From: SR1 bacterium human oral taxon HOT-345
GTDB taxonomy: Bacteria; Patescibacteriota; Gracilibacteria; Absconditabacterales; Absconditicoccaceae
NCBI GenBank assembly: GCA_003260355.1
Contig: MPSQ01000001.1
Span: forward strand, 248,001 to 312,000
Direction: 5' to 3'
Length of the DNA stretch: 64,000 nucleotides
The notes under the pieces were generated by a model. It ran no database searches. It saw only the letters and a list, made by a program, of their open reading frames with translations, and was not told the origin of the DNA. Shown here piece after piece: positions 9,903 to 20,007 of this stretch (its first letter is position 1; each line of letters begins with the position of its first letter). The translations under genes were made by a program, and so were the position numbers.

Positions 9903-10576
9903 GAAGGCTGTTCCATTAAGCTTGAAAGAAGCTCATGTTTCGTTTGTTCTTGCGTATTTCAATGGATTTTAATAATCCTTGGAGAATTAGCTTGAAACTT
10001 CTCAAATTGTTCATCAGTATTGTCTTGTTGGAGTTTAGAAAGATAAGCTTGAAAAAGTTCTGGTGGAAGGTTTATATTCATCTTTTGAGTAAGGGATAGG
10101 AAACTATCTTGAGCACTTACTTCTTGAGCTGAAAGTTCATAAAAAGCAAGCTGATCTAATTCAGTCCCATTTAAAGAATTTGTATATGCTCCTTGATAGA
10201 TTTCAACCTCATTCTTCCTTACAAAATCAATAATTCTTGAAGGCTGAACTGAGTTATCTTTGAGAAAAAGATGGAATCCATAATTTCAAGTGGATTTTCG
10301 ACGCAGGAGTTCACATCCGATTGCAAGATTATCTTGAGGAAGAAGCTTTTTAAGCTCCATGAGGAAGACTAAAGAAAAATCTACACAAGCTCCCATATAA
10401 CAGCTTTCTCAAGAACTTATAATAGCTTCTATCGTTCTTCTCCCAAGTTCATTCTGAATTCTTTCATTAGACCATTTGACCTTTTTAAGCTTTCAAAATA
10501 ACTTTGCAATATGTTCTGCAAGATCAATATCTGGAAGTGTATTTGGGGATTCTTTAGCTCAATTGATTCCTCTCAT
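9899..10576 (-). CDS. Unrecognised protein with a Cys-His motif resembling transglutaminase-like folds
   Basis: A 225-aa cytosolic protein recovered only with UGA as glycine (five internal UGAs). The middle reads SSGESCYMGACVDFSLVFL, then about 30 residues later NYGFHLFLKD. A cysteine at the start of a helix, a histidine in a following strand and then an aspartate is the order of a transglutaminase-like or papain-like triad. It also recalls the broken gene at 54745-55643, which has a FMCAELASLAHYYL helix and an AHSFIYLRD strand. The similarity is by eye only and function is unknown. The C-terminal 90 residues are helical and glutamine-rich. Confidence 0.7.
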
Positions 10577-10660
10577 AACAAAAGGTAAGAAAATAAACTA
10601 TTGCTGAATAATATAATCATCTATTAATTAAAAGTCAAGTATTTTAGCATTCCTTCTCTT

Positions 10661-11305
10661 ATGAAACAACTTAAAAAACCAGATTTTAAGACTATTTTCT
10701 CTTACTTAGAGCAGCTTTTTCCAAATGCCGATACTGAGCTCAACTACGAAACGCCTTTTCAGCTGCTCGTTGCCGTGATTCTTTCTGCTCAAACGACCGA
10801 TAAACAGGTCAATAAAGTCACAGCAACACTCTTTCAAACGATTAAACAGCCGGAAGATGTGCTGAATTTGGGGCATCCAGCTTTTGAGCAAGCGATTAAA
10901 TCAATCGGACTCTACAAAGGCAAAGCAAAAAACATCTATCAGACTTCTGAACTTTTAGTTGAAAAAAAAGGAAAAATCCCAAAAACTGAAGCTGAACTCA
11001 TGAAACTCCCTGGAGTCGGAGAAAAAACTGCTAAAGTCGTGCTTCATGTCCTTTATAAAAAGCCTGTAATCGCTGTAGATACGCATGTCCATAGGGTTTG
11101 CAATAGGCTTGGTATCGTAGATACTACAACTCCACTTCAGACTTCAAAACTTCTTGAAACTCTTATACCAAAAAAGTATAAACAGATTGCTCATCATTGT
11201 ATTATCCTTTTTTGAAGGTATTATTGTACTGCTAGAAATCCAAAATGTGCTCAGTGTAAGCTTAATCAGATTTGTCCTTATTTTATGTCTTTAAAGCAAG
11301 AGTAG
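10661..11305 (+). CDS. nth: Endonuclease III (DNA glycosylase/AP lyase)
   Basis: Removes oxidised pyrimidines from DNA and nicks the abasic site. The 214-aa protein has the helix-hairpin-helix LMKLPGVGEKTAKVVL (about 109-124) with the catalytic lysine K121 inside it, the catalytic aspartate in AVDTHVHRVCNRLG (about 139-152) and a C-terminal 4Fe-4S site with cysteine spacing C-x6-C-x2-C-x5-C. The residue before RYYC, invariant glycine in the family's HGRY-C motif, is encoded by UGA at 11213. Length is normal. One base separates its stop from the next ATG, so it is translationally linked to the PAP2 gene. Confidence 0.96.
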
Positions 11306-11306
11306 T

Positions 11307-11963
11307 ATGCCAAAGATTTTTATGGTAGAACCTGAGTGGTGATTTGACTTTTTGCTCGCTATTGCAGAGCTCTGAGAGAAGTATCCTTGGGTTGGGAATT
11401 TTTATCCGATAGGAGCTGATATTTTTGTTTTTGTGTATCCTGTTTTTTTGACCGTGCTTTATCTCTATGGAATGGTTAAAAAAAATCGAGAATCTAAGAA
11501 AGCTGCGCTCTTTATTTTCTTTGCCTGTTTTTTTTCGGTGGTGGTCAATATCCTTTCTCAACAGTTTTTTGATAAACAGAGGCCAATCCATGAACTCGGA
11601 ATTGTAGATGTGGATCAAGAAACCTTGCTTCATCATCTTTTACCATTGACTTCGTTTCCGTCTGATCATGCGGTAGTTACCTTTTCGATTGCAATGGCGA
11701 CATGGCTTATTTCTCATAAATATCGCAAAATGCATCTCAAAATTTGGTCATTCTTTTTGTTTGTGTTTGCGATTCTGACGGGGATTTGCAGAATTGGGAC
11801 GAAAGTGCATTGGACTACTGATATTCTTGCAGGAGCAATTATGGGGCTTTTGGTACCAGTGGTTTTGGTGATTCCTTTCTTTTATAAGAGAATTGAAAGC
11901 TGAATTTTGATTCCACTTATTCGTTTTGAAGAGTGGATCTTGGGAAAGTTTAAGAAAAAGTAA
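11307..11963 (+). CDS. PAP2-family membrane phosphatase
   Basis: A 218-aa membrane protein with about five hydrophobic segments. The PAP2 phosphatase signature is present: FFDKQRP (about residue 88), the PSDH motif in SFPSDHAVVTF (about 117-127) and RIGTKVHWTTDILAG (about 160-175), matching the family KxxxxxxRP, PSGH and SRxxxxxHxxxD motifs with DH in place of GH. Such enzymes dephosphorylate undecaprenyl pyrophosphate or phosphatidic acid at the outer face of the membrane. Here recycling of the glycan carrier lipid is likely, given the surface-glycan genes elsewhere. The first 40 residues include two UGA glycines. Confidence 0.88.
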
Positions 11964-12036
11964 ACACAGCTAAAAGGGGAGGATTTAGTATGCTTCCCCT
12001 TGCTTTTTCTGGGTAAATAAATATAGTCCTCTTGTC

Positions 12037-12108
12037 GCCGCGATAGTTCATTCGGTAGAACGCATCCATGGTAAGGATGAAAGACGAGTTCAAATCTCGT
12101 TCGTGGCT
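12037..12108 (+). tRNA. tRNA-Thr (GGT anticodon)
   Basis: A complete cloverleaf: acceptor GCCGCGA pairs with TCGTGGC, the D arm contains TTCATTCGGTAGAA, the anticodon stem CATCC/GGATG encloses ATGGTAA with anticodon GGT, and the T arm is ACGAG-TTCAAAT-CTCGT. CCA is not encoded. A small hairpin directly after it (GCTATGC/GTAGC) and a T8 run near 12150 probably end the transcript; that T run lies inside the 3' end of the converging HIT gene. Confidence 0.93.
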
Positions 12109-12124
12109 ATGCTTTTCGTAGCAA

Positions 12125-12586
12125 TTATTCCTGTGAGCTTTTGCAGGTTTTTTTTATTGTTTGGATTCTTTTGAGATATTCTTTTTCGGAGAGGAACTCA
12201 CGCTCGGTTCAGCTTTTTTCTTCGTGACCAATAGCAAGGTCAGGAATGAGGTGAAAATGCATATGGTTGACACTTTTCCCTACTTTCCCTCCTACAAATC
12301 CGTCTCTCAGGAGTAAATTGATATCGGAATGCGTCTGGTGGAGAAAGTCGTCTCGTTTGCTGACGAGGGACATAAGGTCTTTTACTTCCTTGGTGGAGAG
12401 ATCATTGAAAAGCACGACGTGCCTATGTGGAATAATAAGTAGATGGTCTTTGATATAAGGGGCACGAGCTAGGGTAACAAAAAAATATTGAGAGCTTTCC
12501 AAAATAAATTTTGGTGGCATGTCGCAAAAAGGACAGAGATTATATTTTAGGTTGTGGGCAACGATATCGTGGTATTTGATTTGCAT
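12125..12586 (-). CDS. HIT-family nucleotide hydrolase/transferase
   Basis: A 153-aa protein with the histidine triad NHMHFHLIPD (about residues 107-116), preceded by a DHLLIIPHRHV strand, as in HINT and GalT-like HIT proteins. These hydrolyse nucleoside phosphoramidates or dinucleoside polyphosphates, or transfer nucleotidyl groups. An N-terminal CPFC probably helps bind zinc, as in some HIT proteins. A UGA glycine at 12209 extends the protein by 27 residues past the triad to a UAA at 12125, giving a charged tail not usual in the family. It is convergent with the tRNA gene. Confidence 0.88.
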
Positions 12587-12732
12587 GGCTGGATAATTAG
12601 CGAGAAATACGAATTAAACGAGTGTTCTATATCCTGGAAGAGAGGAACTTCTTTGCACTCTTTTTCAACAGTTTCGGTGAAGAGTCTGATAGGTCTTGTA
12701 TTTTGCTGGTGGGAGAAATAGAATCTCTGGTT

Positions 12733-14055
12733 TTATAGTTTGTAGGTGCTTTCTTCTCAGGTTTTCATATCTTTGATTTTGTAGATGCCAGCTTCTTTTT
12801 CTCCTTGTCCGTAAATTATCACGTAAGGAATTCCTTTTTTGTCGGCATAGGCAAATTGTTTTCCGAGTTTTTCTGCTGTCGGAAAGATTTCAAAAGTCTG
12901 ACTTCTTTTGGCGAAGGTGCCTGCGAGTTTTAGGATTGATTCAAAATTTTCTTCGAAATGGAGGAAAAGATAGTCAGCAACAGTCTGCTTTTTTTCCTCT
13001 TTGAGCTCAAAAATTTTTCCGAGCAGTCTACTAATCCCGATACTTCCTCCAACTCCGCAATAATCGCTTCTTTTCGGATCAATATATCCAGTCAAATTCG
13101 CATATCTTCCTCCTCCACAGATAGAACCGAGCTTTTCGTCATTTTTGAGCACGGCTTCAAAAATTGTTCCCGTATAATAGTCTAGTCCTCTGATAATTTG
13201 CAAATCAATTTTCCATTCAAACTCAAGATGCATTGCTTCCTGAATCTGTTTCAAAAGCGTAAGAACGGTTCTTAATTCTTCTACACCTTCTTTGAATCCT
13301 TCCGAATCTGCAAAGCCTAAAATCTGATCGCAGTCTTCAATCTTCTCTCACTGAAAAGAGATAAAATTCAGGATCTTTTCGCTATTTTCTGCTGAGATAT
13401 TGAGGTCTTCTCTGAGTGTTGCGATAAAGTTTTCTGTTCCAATCTTCTTGTACTTATCAATAAGGGTTGAAATCTGTTGCATTTGCTCTTCATCTTGACT
13501 GACTTCTGCGAGAAATGCTTTGACGAGCTTCTTATTATTGATATGAAAAACAGCAGTATCTTGAAGATCGCAACTTTTCAAGATTTTATTTAGCGTAGAA
13601 CCGAGTGTTGCGATGATCTCTGCATCATAGTAGAAATAGTCCTTTTCTCCTTTCCAAATCACATCAATATCGCATTGAAAAAACTCTCTATATCTTCCTT
13701 TTTGAGCTCTTTCTCCTCTCCAAACCGGCTGAATCTGGTACCTTTTGAAAGGAAAGGTCAGCTGATGCTCCCAATCCAGCGTATATCTCGCAAATGGCAC
13801 GGTAAGATCAAAATGTAATCCGTATTCTTTCAAGTCTTGTGCTCCCTGAGCGATTCCGTAGAGTCCAAAAATCTGTTTTCAGGTTTCTTCTCCATTTTTT
13901 GAGAGGAGTACATCATTTCTCTCTACAGCAGGAGTGTGGATATGGGTATATCAAAACTGCTGATAGCTCTGCTCGATGGTTTCTTTGAGCTGATCAAAAA
14001 TTAACTGCTGACTAGCACTATATTCAGGGAATCCACTAGGACGAAGTTCTGCCAT
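12733..14055 (-). CDS. hisS: Histidyl-tRNA synthetase
   Basis: A class II synthetase of 440 aa, normal for the family. The N-terminus begins MAELRPSGFPEY; motif 2 is YQIQPVWRGERAQKGRYREFFQCDID; the HisA-type motif is GLDYYTGTIFE; motif 3 lies in the GVGGSIGISRL segment after ICGGGRYANL. A mixed alpha/beta C-terminal domain follows, for anticodon recognition. Several UGA glycines occur, none in the motifs above. A strong hairpin with a U-rich tract lies about 78 bases upstream of the ATG on the same strand (14133-14164), which may attenuate expression. Confidence 0.95.
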
Positions 14056-14132
14056 ATGATGAAAGAAAAAAATAAATCTGATTCTTTTGTAGCGAAATGG
14101 AGTGAGAAAGCAAGATTTTCCAGATTAAAGAA

Positions 14133-14164
14133 AAGAGCTGATGTAGATCTGATCATCAGCTCTT
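14133..14164 (-). terminator. Terminator-like hairpin in the hisS leader
   Basis: AAGAGCTGATG (14133-14143) pairs perfectly over 11 bases with CATCAGCTCTT (14154-14164), loop 10. On the minus strand it is followed by TTTTCTTT. No minus-strand gene lies between it and the divergent mscS start at 14273, so a plain terminator has nothing to terminate. Attenuation of hisS is the simplest reading. Confidence 0.6.
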
Positions 14165-14272
14165 CCCTCGTATGCGAAAAAACTTAAGATAAAATTATCA
14201 GTCTATTTCTGAGCTTGAAAAATACTTTCCAATAACTAGAGTGGAAGTGTTTTATTTTTGTGGATTGAAGAG

Positions 14273-15313
14273 ATGGAGTTTTCGTTTTTTCGTGAGGATG
14301 CTACAGTGCCATCAATGCAGGACTTTCTCTTGGCATGAGGGGTAGTGGTCTGATTTTTTGTGCTTTTTTGTTTGATTAAGTTTGGAGCGAGATTTTTGCT
14401 TGCGAGACTCGGGAAATGAGCTTCTCTCAAGAAGGATTTCTTGGTGATTTTGTCAGGATTGTCGTGGTATTCGGGGGTTTCTGTGGCACTCTTTTGTGGA
14501 AATCTCTTCCTCCCGTTTGTAAAGTGGATCCATGTGGTTTTTTCAGGTTTTTTTGTTGTTGCATTGGTTATTGAGCTGAGTGGAATCCTAAAATTTTTTC
14601 TAAAGGTCGTGATGGAAAAGGGATTTGCTCATCAGGACACGAAAACTAAGAAAAATTTGACTGAAATCCTTAATACGCTTCTTCAGATTCTGATTTGGAT
14701 ATTGGCGGCATTGATTTTCTTTGATACGGTGGGGGTTGCGATTACGCCGCTCCTAGCATCGCTTGGAGTATGAGGAATCGCGGTTGCTTTCGCCTCTCAG
14801 AAATTGATTGAAGATTTTTTCAGTTCGTTTTCTATTATGGGATCGAGTCCCTTTAGGATTGGTGATATTATTACGATCAAAGATACAACTGGGACGGTCA
14901 AAAAGATTGGACTGAGAAGCACTACGCTCCTTACGGTGGAGGATAAATCGATCATTATTCCCAATAGACTTTTGGTCGCAGAAATTATCGAAAACAGTGG
15001 AACAATCAAAGTCAGAAGAAAGAGATTTTCACTGACGATCACGTATGAGACGCCGCTTGAAAAGGTGCGTCAGATTCCTAAGCTTTTGGAGCAAATTATT
15101 GGGAAGCATAAGGATGTTGGATTTGAATGGGCGGTGCTGAGGGATTTGCAAGCATCGTGCTTGGAGATTTATGTTAGTTATGTGATTAATAATGATGATT
15201 GGCTAAATGCTACCCAGCTTCATAGTAAAATCCTGGAAGAAATCCTAGAAAAATTTGCGGAGGAGAAGATTGATTTTGCCTATCCAACTCAAACGCTCCG
15301 ACTCAAGAAATAA
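14273..15313 (+). CDS. mscS: MscS-type mechanosensitive channel
   Basis: Releases solutes when membrane tension rises on osmotic downshift. The 346-aa protein has four N-terminal hydrophobic segments, then the pore helix LLASLGVGGIAVAFASQKLIEDF (about 160-182), where one glycine of GVGG is UGA, then the cytoplasmic beta domain SSPFRIGDIITIKDTTGTVKKIGLRSTTL and a mixed C-terminal domain. These are the canonical MscS segments in order. The start at 14273 follows a weak purine-rich stretch. It is 21 bases upstream of rsmG. Confidence 0.93.
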
Positions 15314-15334
15314 TTTTACTTTAAAGTCCCCTCA

Positions 15335-15904
15335 ATGCGAGATAAATTGATCACTATTTTTTTGGAACAGAATCAAAAACTGAATCTATCTGCGATTCGT
15401 GATAGGGAAGGTGTCAGGGTGAAGCATCTTCAGGATTCTCTCAAACTTCTCGAAACCGGTCTCTTTACTCCGGGGAAGTTTGTGATTGATGTCGGGACGG
15501 GGGGCGGCTTCCCGTTGATGCCTTTAGCGATGAGCTGTCCTGAGATGTGTTTCCTCGGAATTGACTCGGTAAGGAAGAAGACGCTTGCTGTGCAAGCAAT
15601 GCTTGGTGAGCTTGGCGTGCAAAATGCTGAGGTATTGCGAACTAGGATTGAGGACTACCAGGGAGAAAAGGCTGACCTTTTGACTGCGAGAGCGGTTGCC
15701 TATAGCGATAAACTTTTGCAGTGGAGCGTTCCGTTGGTGAAGAAAGGCGGAGCTTTGGTATTGATGAAACAAGTTATTCCTGAAGAAAAAAGGCTTTTGC
15801 AAGGGCTCTGTCCTCGTTTTCAGCTTAAGATTGAGCAGGAGTTGAAGTATCAGCTGTTTGAGGGGGATATTGAGAGAGTGATCTATGTGCTGAGGAAAAA
15901 GTAA
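15335..15904 (+). CDS. rsmG: 16S rRNA (guanine-N7) methyltransferase RsmG
   Basis: Methylates G527 of 16S rRNA with SAM. The SAM-binding loop DVGTGGGFPLMPLA (about 52-65) and following LGIDSVRKKT match GidB/RsmG, as does LTARAVAYSDKLLQW (about 109-123). At 189 aa it is somewhat shorter than usual, because the N-terminal extension is nearly absent. It begins MRDKLITIFLEQNQKLNLSAIR, corresponding to the conserved NKxxNLTAIR segment. No UGA codons are used. Confidence 0.93.
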   Translation: MRDKLITIFLEQNQKLNLSAIRDREGVRVKHLQDSLKLLETGLFTPGKFVIDVGTGGGFPLMPLAMSCPEMCFLGIDSVRKKTLAVQAMLGELGVQNAEVLRTRIEDYQGEKADLLTARAVAYSDKLLQWSVPLVKKGGALVLMKQVIPEEKRLLQGLCPRFQLKIEQELKYQLFEGDIERVIYVLRKK

Positions 15905-16046
15905 CATATCTTCAGGTTTTTAAATCTTCTTCCTCTCGGGTGGGAACTCTTTCGGAGGAGATGAAACGTTTTTGATTACGTGGTTCGTGAAGGGGAGGGT
16001 GGATGCTCGTGGGGAATCAGTCTTCACCTTTTTTCTTTTATTAAAA

Positions 16047-16079
16047 AAAGGAGTGCCCCTTTTCGTAGAACGCTCCTTT
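16047..16079 (-). terminator. Rho-independent terminator between converging genes
   Basis: AAAGGAG(T/C)G pairs with CGCTCCTTT across an 15-base loop. On the minus strand a run of seven Ts follows, ending the 16094-16885 gene. It can also act on rsmG transcripts from the other side. Nothing else is seen between 15905 and 16046. Confidence 0.7.
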
Positions 16080-16093
16080 CTTTCCTGTTGAGA

Positions 16094-16885
16094 TTAGTTT
16101 GCTAGGGGAAGATATTCGACTTCCATATAAGAAGGCTGGAGTTTATCTTCTGTAGCGAGACTCATTCTTAGATGTGTTTTTGCACCACCTGCGAGCGTGA
16201 TAATATCACAATTTCCACTCTTTTCTTTCATTTCATTGGTGATCACAGCACTGTCGTAGAGTTGGATACAAAAATCTCCTTGGTATTTTTTCCTCAATGT
16301 ATTAGAATAATAGTCTTGAGCAAGGTAATGATAGTCGAGTTTATCGTATGCGGATTGTTTTTCTGGATAAGGATTCATGAGCTCCATATTCTCTAATCGG
16401 AATCTTGCATTTTTGAAAGTGAGTCTGATTTCTCTGTCTCTTTGTGGCTCGATTTCTAAATTTAGGATCTCTGCTTTCTCTGGATTGGCTGCTATCCTCA
16501 TACCAGAGGAGATTGGCACTGTTTTTACCTCCTCTTGACGATAGCCTCCGAAAGGTTCAGGCTTCCGACTGTTTTCTTTTTCTCTTTCTTGTTTATTAAG
16601 CTCCATCAACTTCATATAAAATGTGTCTCTAGCTCCAAAAATTACGGTTTCTCCTCTTTTAATATCTTCTTTGATTCCGACTGCGTGCATGAGCCCGATG
16701 ATGGCGAAGCAAGCTCCTGTAATCATCGTGATACTCAAGAAGAATTTTCTCAATCCTCTGATTATTCTGGATTTTTTCTTGAGGAATGCGGTGATGGCGT
16801 AGACTAAGATTGTGAATCCGACTGCTCGAGCGAAGACTTCCAAGAGCGTGTTGATAACAAGTTCTGCTGGTGAATAGAGTCCCAT
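16094..16885 (-). CDS. Membrane protein of unknown function
   Basis: Not recognised. The 263-aa protein has two N-terminal transmembrane segments (about residues 10-32 and 45-70) joined by a short basic loop, then a charged linker with FGARDTFYMKLMELNKQ and a soluble beta-rich C-terminus (about 130-263) with NLEIEPQRDREIRLTFKNARF, likely exported. The ATG at 16885 is preferred over a TTG five codons upstream, because that stretch contains a TATACT box that could be the promoter. No UGA codon is used. It is convergent with rsmG. Confidence 0.7.
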   Translation of the reverse strand: MGLYSPAELVINTLLEVFARAVGFTILVYAITAFLKKKSRIIRGLRKFFLSITMITGACFAIIGLMHAVGIKEDIKRGETVIFGARDTFYMKLMELNKQEREKENSRKPEPFGGYRQEEVKTVPISSGMRIAANPEKAEILNLEIEPQRDREIRLTFKNARFRLENMELMNPYPEKQSAYDKLDYHYLAQDYYSNTLRKKYQGDFCIQLYDSAVITNEMKEKSGNCDIITLAGGAKTHLRMSLATEDKLQPSYMEVEYLPLAN

Positions 16886-17050
16886 GATAATAGTATACAA
16901 GATAAAAATCTGATCCCTTTGTGCGAGGGATGAATACTTCTAAGCTAATTTTACCCTTTAGCTGTGGGAAAGTCAACTTTTCTCGGAGTATTTTGCTTTT
17001 TAAAAGGGGCTTTTATATGAGCGAGGAGATGGAAGTGGCTTGTTTATTGT

Positions 17051-17213
17051 GTTTGTCAGATGACAAATTGCCCGCAGAGACGTTTTGAGCCGTTTGTCAG
17101 ATGACAAATCGTTCCCAGAGACGTTTTAAGCCATTTGTCAGATGACAAATTGCCCGCAGAGACGTTTTAAGCCGTTTGTCAGATGACAAATCGTTCCCAG
17201 ATGCGTTCTGGGA
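17051..17213. repeat. Tandem array, four 41-bp units with an inner palindrome
   Basis: Units begin at 17051, 17092, 17133 and 17174, exactly 41 bases apart. Each starts (G/A)TTTGTCAGATGACAAAT, a perfect inverted repeat TTTGTC-AGAT-GACAAA, followed by a variable half. Two variants alternate: TTGCCCGCAGAGACG and TCGTTCCCAGAGACG, so the array was probably made by duplicating an 82-bp dimer. The fourth unit decays after about 30 bases. The period is not a multiple of three, so it is not coding. Confidence 0.85.
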
Positions 17214-17219
17214 CGAGAG

Positions 17220-17823
17220 GTCCCTCCGCTTCAAGAAAAATAACGATTTGAGAGCATCTCCATTCTGGAGTTTCGCTTGAAAGGGTATTTTTATGGATTG
17301 CCACGCTGACGCTCGCAATGACGGGTGAAAGTCCCCTTCGGCTTCTCCTTGTCCCCTCCTTGAATTTCACAAACTCCCTCAATCCTTCGGACAGCTCCCT
17401 ATTTAGAGGAGCGAAATCGGTGAGGATTCTCTTTGGTCGTTTAGCAGGGGGAAAAATAATAGATTGCCACGCTGATGCTCGCAATGACGGGTGAAAGTCC
17501 CCTTTGGCTTCGCCTTGTCCCCTCCTTGAATTTCACAAACTCCCTCAATCCTTCGGGTAGCTCCCCTATTAGAGGAGTGAAATCGTCGAGGATTCTCTTC
17601 TGTCGCCTAGCAGGAGGAAAAATAATAGATTGCCACGCTGACGCTCGCAATGACGGGTGAAAGTCCCCTTCGGCTTCGCCTTGTCCCCTCCCTGAATTTC
17701 ACAAACTCCCTCAATTCTTCGGACAGCCCCCTATTAGAGGAGCGAAATCGGTGAGGATTCTCTTCGGTCGCTTAGCAGGGGGAAAAATAATGGATTGCCA
17801 CGCTGACGCTCGCAATGATAGCC
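17220..17823. repeat. Tandem REP-like array, about 166-bp units
   Basis: The core GATTGCCACGCTGACGCTCG starts at 17296, 17462, 17629 and 17793 and is followed by CAATGACG; the units are about 164-167 bases, with three full copies and a partial one. The core is an inverted repeat (ATTGC...GCAAT) very like the GC-rich palindromic repeats with CGTCATTGCGAG seen in many unrelated bacteria. Each unit also carries CCCCTTCGGCTTCGCCTTGTC and TGAATTTCACAAACTCCCTC. The array is clearly more GC-rich than its surroundings. Short open frames across it are repeat artefacts. The remaining 17824-17968 shows nothing beyond AT-rich leader. Confidence 0.85.
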
Positions 17824-17968
17824 TTGGTACATGAGTTTACAAAAGTTTTTTTACCAAAATTGTTTCTGGAGGCAATTTGTCAAAAGTTTTTCCCCGTGTT
17901 CGAGGATAAAGGATTGCATCTGTGGAGCAAAACGCTATGGTTATTCTGTTTATTTCTGATTTTACGTG

Positions 17969-19957
17969 ATGAAAACCAAGCTCCTTGACGAACTTCAAAG
18001 TAACTGAATCCTAAATTTTTCTCTCTTCCAAACTCTAGAAGCTTTTGCAATCCTTCCTGATCTGCTTTGAGAACTTTTGGAACAGGAAAAAGCTGATTTT
18101 CAGACCTTAATCCAAAAAAACAATGAAAGTCTGACTTTTGAGGATTTTGTGCCAGAATCTCAGCTTGCTTACCTCTGGAAAATCATCAATCATCTTGATG
18201 CGGTAGAAGCAAGCGAAGAAATCAGAGCGATTATTGCAGATTTTAGACCAAAGTACGAGGATTTTGTGAATGAAGTGGCTTATTCTCAGCTTTATTATCA
18301 GAAGCTGCTCCGAGCAAGCGAACATTTTGAAAAGAATCCTCATCAGCAGAGGTGGTTTGATTTAACTTTGAAAGCTTTTGAACAAAGGGGAATCGCATTG
18401 CCAGCAGAGGAGCAAGCACAGCTCAAAAATCTCAATAAACAGCTTTCGGAGCTGGGAGAGAAGTTTCAGCATAATGTCGTAGATGAACAGTCAGCTTTTC
18501 TGCTTTATTTTGATAATGAGGAGGATTTTCAGGAGATGCCGGAGGAACTCTTGGCGAAAATGAAAGCACTTGCTGGGGAGAAATGAGGGCTTGCAGTCAA
18601 TGCCGATCCGAATTTGCTTGTTGCGGTAAGTAAATATTGCAGTAATCCAGAAATTAGAAAGCAGGTGGCTTTTCAGAGAGAGCAATGGGCGAGTGAGGGA
18701 AGATTTGACAATAGACCTTTGGCTTTGGAGCTTCTAAAACTCAATCAAGAGAAAGCAAAGATTCTTGGCTATGCGAATGCAGGAGAAATGTTCCTTTGGG
18801 CTACAATGGCTCAAGATCCGAATCAGGTTTTTGATTTTATCAAGCCGATCTCTGCGAAGGCGATGCAAAAAGCGAAATCTGAAGTGCAGACTTTGCAAGA
18901 GTATTTTCAGCTTCCAGATTTGCCAAGCTACGATCTCGCCTACTATACGAGGAAGTATAAGGAAGAGCAATATGCCCTCAATGATGAGGAACTCAAGCAG
19001 TATTTTGAGTTTGAGTCGGTTTTGAAGTGGCTCCATAGCTTTGTATTCAAGTTTTTAGGTGTGGAACTTCGCGCTAGAGCAGAATCAGCGTTTTGATCTC
19101 TTGGGCATGAAAGGCGGTACGAAGTCTATCATCAAGGAGAGTTGGTGGCGTATTATATGCTAGATGCTTTTTATCGTAAGGGGAAAAGACCCTGAGCTTG
19201 GGCAGATTACTTGAGAGAGAAGGGGAATGGGCAGTTGCCGATCGTCGTAAATGTTTGCAATTTTCAAAAAGCTGAATCCTGACCAAGTTTGCTCTATCTG
19301 AGAGATGTTGAGACGCTATTTCATGAGTTTGGACACGCTTTGCATGCGATGTTGGCGGGTTCTCCCTATGCGGAGCTTTCTGGATTTAATGTAGAATGGG
19401 ATTTTGTGGAGCTTCCAAGTCAATTGATGGAAAATTGGGTGAGCGATCCTGAAGCCTTGAAAAGTTTAGCAAAGCACTATCAAACCTGACTCCCAATACC
19501 AGAAAAACTTGTTCAAACTCTCCAAGATCTCAAAACCTTTATGATGGGAAACTGGGTAAGCAGGCAAAATGAGTTAGCTTTGCTGGATATGACGCTCTAC
19601 ACTTCCGATATCCCAAACTCGGTAGAAGAATTGGATCAAAAGACTCTTGGAATCGTGAATCAATATTCCATTTTTCCAAGAGGGGAGGAATACAAGATGT
19701 ATTGTGCGTTTCTGCATATTTTCGGAGGTGGCTACGAAGCGAAGTATTATTCCTATATGCGAGCAGAGCTTTTGGAGGCTGATGTATTTCAAACCATCAA
19801 AAAAACCTGAATTTTCAATCCAGAAATTTGATCTGCCTACAAAGAGAAAATTTTAATTCCATGAACTCGTAAACCAGCTGCAGAATTATTCTTTGATTTT
19901 ATGCAGAGAGGACCAAGTGATGAGGCTTTGATGAAGAAGTACGGTCTTTTAGCTTAA
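17969..19957 (+). CDS. M3-family oligopeptidase (oligopeptidase A/Dcp type)
   Basis: A 662-aa cytosolic zinc peptidase that degrades short peptides. The zinc site is [12 protein letters not shown] (HExxH at about 452-456), with the third ligand glutamate in the downstream [17 protein letters not shown] segment, as in thimet oligopeptidase, OpdA and Dcp. The long helical N-terminal half and [24 protein letters not shown] segment are typical of family M3. Several UGA glycines occur, for example in PSLLYLRD's preceding residue. The length is normal. The start at 17969 is the first ATG after the repeat array and begins a conserved-looking MKTKLLDEL helix. Confidence 0.93.
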
Positions 19958-20007
19958 TTGGCTGAAAAAGAGAGAAAATAATTTTTCCCTTGGAAGGTTT
20001 TATTTCG

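Noticed and set aside
17179..17660. Several short open frames inside the GC-rich repeat array
   Set aside because: They repeat with the array, have no recognisable product and follow from repeat structure.
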